20,533 bases of DNA. It comes from Desulfobacteraceae bacterium. Lineage in GTDB: Bacteria; Desulfobacterota; Desulfobacteria; Desulfobacterales; Desulfosalsimonadaceae. Made by a program: the position numbers and the translations under genes. The notes under the pieces were generated by a model. It made no database searches. It saw only the letters and a program-made list of their open reading frames with translations, and was not told the origin of the DNA. Every line of letters starts with the position of its first letter. Within the stretch, counting starts at the first letter, position 1. The DNA lies in contig JAABTZ010000009.1 of assembly GCA_011389605.1 (NCBI GenBank), positions 1-20,533 on the forward strand. Reading direction: 5' to 3'. Positions 15,606 to 20,533 of this stretch are shown piece after piece.

Positions 15606-17058
15606 GCTTCCAGATGGTTCCTTCGGGTCTGTCTTCAAGTGTGATATGCAGGGCCTGGAGTTCATCGCGGATTTGGTCTGCCAGTGCAAAATCCTTTGCC
15701 TTACGGGCATCTTTGCGTTGCCGGATTTTCTCTTCTATCCATTCAGGATCAATTTCCTGGGAATCGAGCACGGCCTGCTTGCGCATTTGAAAATAACGGG
15801 CGGGCGAATCTTCCATAAGGCCAAGAACATCCCCGATACGCAGCATGTCAGCAATTCTGGCACGGCCGCCGGGACTCAGGCATGCAGACCCGGCCCCCTG
15901 CTCGTCTATCTGCCGGTTAAGACTTCGAACGGCTTCAAACAATAACCCCATTGCCCTTGCGGTGTTGAAATCATCGTCCATGGCGTCACAAAACCTCTGC
16001 CAGAGATCAGTGCCTGAATCCGATTTCTCATGGTCTCCTGAGTCCTCCGTCTCCGGGGGCCAATGATCAAATACATGGGCAACCCGTTCCAGCAGGCCGT
16101 ATATTTTATCAAGTGAAGCAGATGCTTCTGCCATGGCCTGCCGGGTATAATCCAGGGGAGATCTGTAATGGCTGGAAACAATGAATAAACGCAAAGCTTC
16201 CGGATGCCATTTTTTCACGATATCTTTGATCATAAGAAAATTGCCCAGGGATTTGGACATTTTCTCCTGATTGATGTTGATAAATCCGTTGTGAATCCAG
16301 TAACTGGCAGATGTTTTCCCGAAAGCCGCCTCGCTTTGTGCAATTTCATTTTCATGATGCGGGAAAATAAGGTCTTTTCCGCCGCCGTGTATGTCAAAGG
16401 TTTCGCCCAGATACTGCGCACTCATGGCCGAGCATTCTATATGCCATCCCGGCCTTCCTTTGCCCCAGGGACTTTCCCAGGCGGGCTCGCCGGGCTTGGA
16501 GGCCTTCCACAGTACAAAATCAAATGGGCTGTGTTTTCGATGATCCACCTCAACCCTGGCCCCGGCTTCCATATCTTCTAAACGCCGGCCTGACAGTTTG
16601 CCGTATTCCGGCCATTTCTGCACGGAAAAAAACACATCTCCCTGTGCTTCATATGCATAGCCTTTTTCAATGAGCAGACCAACAATTTCAATAATCTGGG
16701 AAATATGGCCTGTAGCAAGAGGCTCCATATCAGGAGGGCGCATATTAATGGCTTTCATATCCACGTGGAACTCGTCAATGTATTGCCCTGCCAGAGCTTC
16801 ACAGGAAATTCCAAGTTCATTGGCCCTGTTGATGATCTTGTCGTCTACATCGGTGAAGTTGCGAACATAATATACATCATAGCCCCGGGCTTTGAGATAC
16901 CGGTATATGACATCAAAGACCACTACGGATCGGGCATGTCCTATATGACAGGAATCATAGACCGTTGGTCCGCAGACATACATCCGGATCCGTCCCGGCC
17001 TGAGAGGCACAAGCTCCTGCTTGCAACGGCCCAGGGTATTGTACACTTTAATTGTCAT
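15586..17058 (-). CDS. cysS: Cysteinyl-tRNA synthetase
   Basis: This is a class I aminoacyl-tRNA synthetase that charges tRNA-Cys. The 490 residues hold HIGH at 38-41 and KMSKS at 266-270. The zinc ligands of the family are all present: C29, C209 (WHIECSAM), H234 and E238 (FPHHENE). The C-terminal anticodon-binding part includes DDDFNTARAMG. Start is the ATG at 17058 with only a weak GGATG upstream. It is the first gene of an overlapping cysS-uvrB-uvrC operon, and its stop lies inside the uvrB start region. Repeat E lies directly upstream and may carry or insulate the promoter. Confidence 0.97.
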   Translation of the reverse strand: MTIKVYNTLGRCKQELVPLRPGRIRMYVCGPTVYDSCHIGHARSVVVFDVIYRYLKARGYDVYYVRNFTDVDDKIINRANELGISCEALAGQYIDEFHVDMKAINMRPPDMEPLATGHISQIIEIVGLLIEKGYAYEAQGDVFFSVQKWPEYGKLSGRRLEDMEAGARVEVDHRKHSPFDFVLWKASKPGEPAWESPWGKGRPGWHIECSAMSAQYLGETFDIHGGGKDLIFPHHENEIAQSEAAFGKTSASYWIHNGFININQEKMSKSLGNFLMIKDIVKKWHPEALRLFIVSSHYRSPLDYTRQAMAEASASLDKIYGLLERVAHVFDHWPPETEDSGDHEKSDSGTDLWQRFCDAMDDDFNTARAMGLLFEAVRSLNRQIDEQGAGSACLSPGGRARIADMLRIGDVLGLMEDSPARYFQMRKQAVLDSQEIDPEWIEEKIRQRKDARKAKDFALADQIRDELQALHITLEDRPEGTIWKHGDGKT

Positions 17059-17083
17059 ATGTTTTCATCCGTTTGCTGTTTAT

Positions 17084-17112
17084 TTTATAAATGCATCTCT
17101 GTTTTAAACTAA
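17084..17112 (-). promoter_or_regulatory. Possible promoter of the cysS-uvrB-uvrC operon
   Basis: On the minus strand TATAAA (17084-17089) is a good -10. Seventeen nt upstream is TTAGTT (17107-17112), a weak -35. It sits between repeat E and the cysS ATG. Confidence 0.28.
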
Positions 17113-17116
17113 ACCT

Positions 17117-17293
17117 GATGCTTTCGTAAAAAATAAGTTTTGGATGGTACCGTAAAAAGTCGCTTTTAGACGGCTTTGTAAAAAGTTCAAGATCAAGGCT
17201 TGCGCGATTTTGAAGAATACAGCGTACTTAGCCGTACGTGAAATTCTGAAAAATCGCGCGCAACGCAGATATTGGACTTTTTACGAAGCCGTC
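17117..17293 (+). repeat. Palindromic intergenic repeat, copy E, with two extra tandem arms
   Basis: The core is 17169-17293 and is the best-preserved example. The terminal arms are GACGGCTTTG and CGAAGCCGTC. The stem GCGATTTT-GA-AGAAT on the left pairs perfectly with ATTCT-GA-AAAATCGC on the right, apart from the GA/GA step. The loop is GTAC-TTAGCC-GTAC. To the left, two more arms stand in tandem with a 26-bp period, 17117-17142 and 17143-17168. It lies between ispF and cysS, ending 15 bp from the ispF stop. Confidence 0.9.
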
Positions 17294-17308
17294 AAACCTG
17301 ATAACGCA

Positions 17309-17776
17309 TTATTCAAGCAATACCACGCACATGGCCGCCATGGCAGAACCCAGGCCTATTATCCCGAGCTTTTCTGTTGTTGTAGCCTTGACATTTACCC
17401 GGGATTGTTCCAGACACAGGCACTCTGCCATGTTTGCTGCCATCTTGTCTGCATACCCGCAAAGCCGTGGCTGCTGTGCGAATATGGTGGTATCAATATT
17501 GGAAATGGTGTTATACCTCGCCGAGGCTTTCTGCCAGGACCATTTAAGCAGGCGCATGCTTGAAATACCCATGTAAGCCGGATCAGTGTCAGGAAAATGC
17601 CGGCCGATATCCCCAAGACCGGATGCTCCCAGGATTGCATCACAAACAGCGTGCACCAGCACATCTGCGTCAGAATGACCCAGCAGGCCTTTTTCGTAAG
17701 GAATTTCCACCCCTCCCAATACAAGGCGCCGGCCTGTTACCATTTGATGAATATCGTAGCCGATCCCTACGCGCAC
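17309..17776 (-). CDS. ispF: 2-C-methyl-D-erythritol 2,4-cyclodiphosphate synthase
   Basis: IspF cyclises CDP-ME 2-phosphate to MEcPP in the non-mevalonate isoprenoid pathway and works as a trimer with zinc. The 155 residues are full length. Zinc ligands D8, H10 and H42 are in place (GYDIHQM; HSDADVLVHA). GDIGRHFPDTDP and the C-terminal TTTEKLGIIGLG signature are present. Start is a GTG at 17776 with AAAGGA 7 nt upstream. ispD, its usual partner, is not here. The gene sits between a truncated SWIM gene (40 bp upstream, with repeat fragment F between) and repeat E. Confidence 0.97.
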   Translation of the reverse strand: MRVGIGYDIHQMVTGRRLVLGGVEIPYEKGLLGHSDADVLVHAVCDAILGASGLGDIGRHFPDTDPAYMGISSMRLLKWSWQKASARYNTISNIDTTIFAQQPRLCGYADKMAANMAECLCLEQSRVNVKATTTEKLGIIGLGSAMAAMCVVLLE

Positions 17777-17794
17777 TGTGGATCCTTTCTTTTA

Positions 17795-17818
17795 ATATTG
17801 GACTTTTACGGTGCCGTC
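17795..17818 (+). repeat. Repeat fragment F (24 bp, right end only)
   Basis: This keeps only the last part of the repeat, from ATATTGGAC through the arm GTGCCGTC, with one T missing from the T run. Its outer end forms the TGA stop of the SWIM gene. It suggests that a deletion joined a broken repeat to a broken gene. Confidence 0.75.
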
Positions 17819-18176
17819 AAAGAAGATAAAACCTCTGATCATTGGGCGGTACCGTGGGAACCGGCATGTTTTTTTTCAAATAGGAAATATATTCAAGTAT
17901 GATGGCAATTCCATGCTCACATGCGCCACCACCCTGGCAGCCGCAGCGGCACAAAAGCTCGTTGTCGTCAAAACCGACATGCGTGGCAAAGACTTCTTCA
18001 GCCTGAATCCAAGCCAGCAAACCACCCTGATGGGTTTTAGACAACTGCTTGACCGCGCCTTTGCGCTGCAGCTCTCTTCCCAGATCAAGCAAATCCCTGC
18101 CAACCCAGGCAGTCAGATCCCCCCAGGTCAGCTCACGGAAAGGATCGTTATTTAAATGTATTTTTCCCATGCCCAT
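17817..18176 (-). pseudogene. SWIM zinc-finger protein, apparently C-terminally truncated
   Basis: This 119-residue product contains a SWIM zinc finger: C76, C78 and C80, then C86-x-H88, within LLCRCGCQGGGACEHGIA. The N-terminus (LTWGDLTAWVGRDLLDLGRE) is typical of bacterial SWIM proteins, where the finger opens a much longer protein. Here the frame ends 31 residues after the finger, exactly where repeat fragment F starts, and the TGA stop is made by the repeat end. I therefore read it as a remnant. It may still make a small DNA- or protein-binding SWIM protein. No good Shine-Dalgarno is seen before the ATG at 18176; a second ATG is at 18170. Repeat G lies 15 bp upstream. Confidence 0.7.
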
Positions 18177-18191
18177 CCCGTAATTAAAGTT

Positions 18192-18342
18192 GACGGCTTC
18201 GTAAAAAGTCCGATATCTGCGTTGCGCTTCATCCCTCGGAATTTCACGTACGGATAAGTACGCTGCATTCCTCGGGATTTTGCGCGCCTTGATCTTGAAC
18301 TTTTTACTTTGTCGTCCGAAATCGACTTTTTACGAGTGCATC
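18192..18342 (-). repeat. Palindromic intergenic repeat, copy G
   Basis: This is a full copy in the opposite orientation to B to E, with core 18192-18316 and one extra arm to 18342. Eroded arm-like sequence runs on toward the histone deacetylase stop at 18373. The stem is of the TCCC-GA-GGAAT / ATTCC-GA-GGGAT type, the same subfamily as copy C. It lies between the histone deacetylase-family gene and the SWIM remnant. Confidence 0.88.
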
Positions 18343-18372
18343 AAAATTTACAAACCCGTAAAATGTCGCCCA

Positions 18373-19125
18373 TCAGTCAACAGGCTCTGCCATGCCGTTT
18401 ATCAGGGAGGCGACATTGTTCCCCAGAACACTGTGATTATAACCGCCTTCTAGTATTGCAAAGCAGCCGCCGCTCCGGTCATGTGCTGCCTTTTTCACCA
18501 TTCTGCCTATAATATAATAATCACGGGTTTCCATCATCCCCCCCCAATCCTGCATATGGTTGTCAAACCCTGCGGAAATGCCAATCATATCAGCTGTGCT
18601 GCCCGAAAGCACCTGCTCCACTTCCTGAAGATAGGCCTGTCTTGAATTTTTTGACGGGTTGGAAATCTGAACCCAGTCTGAATCTCCAAGAATATTTACT
18701 GTGCCGTCTCCAAAATGCAGATCAAAATCAAGGATCAGCGCTGCATTAATCAGGCTTTCGGACTTAAGGGTCAAAAGAGCAATTGCCATGTTGTTGAAAT
18801 AGCAAAATCCCCAGGAATTATCCATTGAAGCATGATGGCCGGGAGGCCGGATAATTGCAAAAGCCGGTTGGCAAAGACCAATACGGGCTGCCTGGACAGC
18901 GCCGCCCGCGGCCAGGGCGGCAACATCATAAAGATTTTTTCTACGGACATTTTCAACATGAATTTCGGAATGGGCCAGCAGGATCTGTTCTTCCGGTGCA
19001 AACTCTGCATCCACCATTTCCACATACGAAGGCAGGTGATCAACAATGGCCTCCATGCGGCCAGGGGCGGCAGCAGGATCTGATGTATAAGAATGATAAA
19101 AATAATCGCTGAAAATAACTTTCAT
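18373..19125 (-). CDS. Histone deacetylase family / acetylpolyamine amidohydrolase-like protein
   Basis: This is a zinc-dependent deacetylase fold of 250 residues, shorter than the ~300-340 usual for bacterial members. Catalytic elements are visible: RPPGHHA with the His pair at 97-98, SWGFCYFNN at ~104-112, zinc ligands D135 and H137 in DFDLHFGDG, the third ligand D188 in SAGFD, and the transition-state Tyr 229 in EGGYN. The usual HH after the metal Asp reads HF here. Bacterial substrates range from acetylated polyamines to acetyl-lysine and acetoin-related compounds, and the sequence does not decide. Start is taken at 19125 (MKVIF matches the family); ATG 19137 with AGGTG upstream is an alternative. 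It is flanked by repeats H and G. Confidence 0.9.
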   Translation of the reverse strand: MKVIFSDYFYHSYTSDPAAAPGRMEAIVDHLPSYVEMVDAEFAPEEQILLAHSEIHVENVRRKNLYDVAALAAGGAVQAARIGLCQPAFAIIRPPGHHASMDNSWGFCYFNNMAIALLTLKSESLINAALILDFDLHFGDGTVNILGDSDWVQISNPSKNSRQAYLQEVEQVLSGSTADMIGISAGFDNHMQDWGGMMETRDYYIIGRMVKKAAHDRSGGCFAILEGGYNHSVLGNNVASLINGMAEPVD

Positions 19126-19141
19126 TGCAGTCCCCATGATT

Positions 19142-19254
19142 GATGCACCTGTAAAAAGCCGGTTCTCAGATGCCGTTGTAGAAAGTTCAAGATCAAGGCG
19201 CGCAAATACCGAGGAATTCAGCGCAGCGCAGATATTGGACTTCTAAGTAACTTC
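19142..19254 (+). repeat. Palindromic intergenic repeat, copy H, with the hairpin head deleted
   Basis: An extra arm (19142-19168) is followed by a degraded inner arm, GTTCAAGATCAAGGCGCGCAA, half of the stem, and then directly GCGCAGATATTGGAC. About 35-40 bp covering the loop, GTAC pair and the second stem half are missing. The right arm is also eroded. Confidence 0.75.
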
Positions 19255-19478
19255 AAAAAAAATTACTGTTATATCCCGGCTCCGGGCCTCGGCCCGGGGG
19301 GATTACTTCCAAGGAAATCATTTTTTTGCGCTCTGGCGGAATTGCACTTCGTTGCCCTGACGGCGGTGCGGAAAAGGGGGTTTCCGAGCGGAAATTGAGG
19401 CTCCAGCAGGCTCCTGGAGCGAGGAAACTCCTTTTGCGTGCCGCCGATCAGCCAAGGCGCTTATGGATTTGCTTTCTG
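19255..19478. other. Gene-poor stretch with hairpins; no supported gene
   Basis: A perfect 7-bp inverted repeat with a 2-nt loop, CCGGGCC-TC-GGCCCGG, lies at 19282-19297, without an adjacent T run on either strand. Positions 19307-19328 repeat 11577-11598 in inverse. A 76-codon plus-strand reading frame (19326-19556) has unusual composition, no ribosome binding site and runs through repeat arm I, so I do not call it a gene. Confidence 0.5.
19307..19328 (-). repeat. 22-bp sequence shared with 11577-11598 (inverted)
   Basis: This is an exact 22-bp reverse-complement match to the sequence abutting repeat D. The two sites are 7.7 kb apart and share nothing else next to the match. Confidence 0.8.
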
Positions 19479-19479
19479 C

Positions 19480-19499
19480 AAAAATACCGCCGTGGGCGG
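19480..19499 (-). terminator. Possible Rho-independent terminator of the phosphodiesterase gene
   Basis: On the minus strand CCGCC-CAC-GGCGG is followed directly by TATTTTT. The stem is short (5 bp, all G-C). It lies about 60-80 bp after the stop at 19559. Confidence 0.42.
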
Positions 19500-19508
19500 G
19501 ATAAGCAG

Positions 19509-19525
19509 CTTTTTACAGCGTCATC
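19509..19525 (+). repeat. Solo repeat arm I
   Basis: CTTTTTACAGCGTCATC matches the repeat terminal arm with one substitution in the TTTTTACG core. No stem is attached. It interrupts the small frame that starts at 19540. Confidence 0.55.
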
Positions 19526-19558
19526 AGATTTATATGCCACAATCACCTCCTGTTAAAC

Positions 19559-20335
19559 TCAATGCCCGGACCTGAATGCCTTTACCACCTGCGCAGGAGC
19601 ATCCGTCATTATAACGTCGACTCCCATAACCGCAGCCTGATCCGCGTCATCCGGATGATTGCAGGAGTATACGGCCACGGTTTTTCCGGCAGCATGACTT
19701 TGTCTAACAAATTTACCCGTGACCCGTTTAAACGCAAGACAGTATCCCCAAAGCATGCGCCTGATTTCCTGTTTCAAAGCTGTTGAAAACAGCCAGGGTT
19801 TGCGGATATTAAGTACAAAGCAAAGATCCGTGAGAAGCCAATGAACATCTGCCAGCATATCAGCATCAAAGCTGAGGATAAAGATGTTTTGTTTCCGGTT
19901 TGCGGGAACATGAACCAGGATATCTTCCGCAACCTTTCTGGCCAGAAGATTTAAACCACCCGAAAGTCTTTGCCCGCCAGACACGGATTTAAGCTCTATC
20001 ATCAGGATTCCCTGGTGACAATACCTTTGCAGCACTTCTGCCAGGGTCATTATACGGCTGCCGGAATATTTATCTGAAAACCATATACCCATATCCAGCT
20101 GACGCAGATCTTCAAGAGTATGGTCGGAAATGCTTCCTTTAATACCGGCTGTCCTGACCAGAGTATCGTCATGGAAAATCACCGGCACATTATCGGCAGA
20201 CAACTGCACGTCAAACTCTATGCCGTCCACTCCCCTAAAAAAGGCAAGATCAAATGCTGCTTGCCCGTTTTCCGGAGCTTCAGCCATGGCCCCCCGGTGC
20301 GCAATCAGCCAGGGAAAATCCATGTATCCGGTCAT
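19559..20335 (-). CDS. Glycerophosphodiester phosphodiesterase family protein
   Basis: These enzymes split glycerophosphodiesters from phospholipid breakdown into an alcohol and glycerol-3-phosphate, with a divalent metal. The GDPD barrel signatures are in order: IAHRG at 11-15, APENGQAAF in place of the usual PENT, GIEFDVQLSADNVPVIFHDD with metal ligands E40 and D42 and catalytic H55, MIELKS, and the late VMGVDVIMTDAP. It has 258 residues from the ATG at 20335 and no signal peptide, so it is probably cytoplasmic (UgpQ-like). The frame opens at a GTG at 20368, and an ATG at 20323 also fits. None has a strong ribosome binding site, so the start is uncertain. Confidence 0.92.
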   Translation of the reverse strand: MTGYMDFPWLIAHRGAMAEAPENGQAAFDLAFFRGVDGIEFDVQLSADNVPVIFHDDTLVRTAGIKGSISDHTLEDLRQLDMGIWFSDKYSGSRIMTLAEVLQRYCHQGILMIELKSVSGGQRLSGGLNLLARKVAEDILVHVPANRKQNIFILSFDADMLADVHWLLTDLCFVLNIRKPWLFSTALKQEIRRMLWGYCLAFKRVTGKFVRQSHAAGKTVAVYSCNHPDDADQAAVMGVDVIMTDAPAQVVKAFRSGH

Positions 20336-20459
20336 GCACCTGTTTTTTTCGTCATCTGCCCTGATCACCCGGTATCAAACTTTCTGAGTTAATTGGTTCG
20401 GAGTTTAAGAAGGATAACATCAATTTATATTTTAAAAATCAGAAACCCTCCAGGACTTT

Positions 20460-20533
20460 TTATTTCACAGCATCTACTGCCTCAGATGCAGCCTCGCATA
20501 GTTGGCTATAGCCAGTCTGCATCTTCCTTGTAT
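20460..20533 (-). CDS. C-terminal end of an unidentified protein (partial)
   Basis: A minus-strand frame enters from beyond the window and ends at a TAA (20460-20462). The visible 23 residues end in SQLCEAASEAVDAVK. The composition looks like an ordinary soluble helix, but it is too short to assign. It lies upstream of the phosphodiesterase on the same strand, about 125 bp from its start. Confidence 0.35.
   Translation of the reverse strand, partial: TRKMQTGYSQLCEAASEAVDAVK

Larger units (their letters stand above)
19448..19540 (-). other. Small reading frame with a perfect ribosome binding site, possibly a gene remnant
   Basis: On the minus strand an ideal AGGAGG (19546-19551) stands 5 nt before a GTG at 19540, just 8 bp after the phosphodiesterase stop. 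The frame runs 30 codons. After about five codons it enters repeat arm I and then terminator-like sequence. A real gene may once have begun here and been cut by the repeat. A functional short peptide is possible but unsupported. Confidence 0.3.

Noticed and set aside
4471..18342. The repeats as a CRISPR array
   Set aside because: Copies are ~125 bp palindromes scattered between genes in both orientations, not short direct repeats with regular spacers, and no cas gene is present.
4471..18342. The repeats as integron attC sites
   Set aside because: They are long hairpins between genes, but lack the GTTRRRY/RYYYAAC core sites, occur in both orientations, flank housekeeping operons, and no integrase is seen.
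19326..19556. Plus-strand 76-codon frame in the gene-poor stretch
   Set aside because: It has no ribosome binding site, an odd Arg/Leu-rich composition, and runs through a solo repeat arm.
20484..20524. Inverted repeat AGATGCAG/CTGCATCT near the window end
   Set aside because: The sequence is better explained as the coding end of a minus-strand gene with a clean stop at 20460; the short match is probably chance.

Overview
The window reads as chromosomal DNA of a Gram-negative, anaerobic deltaproteobacterium, most likely of the Desulfobacterales group. This is inferred from the gene set (PATAN/DUF4388 proteins, a GAF-HD-GYP regulator with a family-specific N-terminal domain, a short histone-deacetylase-like amidohydrolase, an SPL-type radical SAM protein beside a ParB-like protein) and from a dense family of intergenic palindromic repeats. 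No rRNA or 16S is present to settle it, and I see no tRNA, CRISPR array, integrase or transposase.

Layout. Everything except malate dehydrogenase is on the minus strand. Reading the minus strand from the right: the tail of an unidentified protein (20460-20533), a glycerophosphodiester phosphodiesterase (19559-20335), a 430-bp gene-poor stretch with repeat debris, a histone deacetylase-family protein (18373-19125), a truncated SWIM zinc-finger protein (17817-18176), ispF (17309-17776), an overlapping cysS-uvrB-uvrC operon (11720-17058), and a PATAN protein (10545-11555). mdh (9611-10540, plus strand) converges on this last gene with only 4 bp between the stops. Left of mdh, a probable promoter at 9271-9299 drives a minus-strand run: PATAN/cNMP-like protein, PilZ protein, purC, ParB-like protein and SPL-type radical SAM protein. 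After a repeat comes a two-gene unit: a secreted TPR protein and a GAF/HD-GYP c-di-GMP phosphodiesterase.

How the genes fit together. Housekeeping genes (NAD-linked malate oxidation, purine and isoprenoid precursor synthesis, Cys-tRNA charging, nucleotide excision repair) are interleaved with signalling genes: HD-GYP and PilZ for c-di-GMP, and two PATAN proteins. The least understood functional unit is the overlapping ParB-like / SPL-like radical SAM pair behind purC.

The most unusual content is non-coding. At least seven copies (A to E, G, H) and four solo arms (A', F, I, J) of a ~125-bp near-palindrome lie in the gaps between transcription units. Copies differ at many positions, but the two sides of the stem change together. 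Three intact copies (C, E, G) keep a symmetric tandem G-A mismatch, and the loop keeps GTAC on both sides. Several copies carry one or two extra 23-27-bp arms on one side only. Repeat ends supply the stop codons of uvrC, the radical SAM gene and the truncated SWIM gene, and one solo arm supplies part of a ribosome binding site. This looks like a mobile or formerly mobile structured element that now shapes gene ends.
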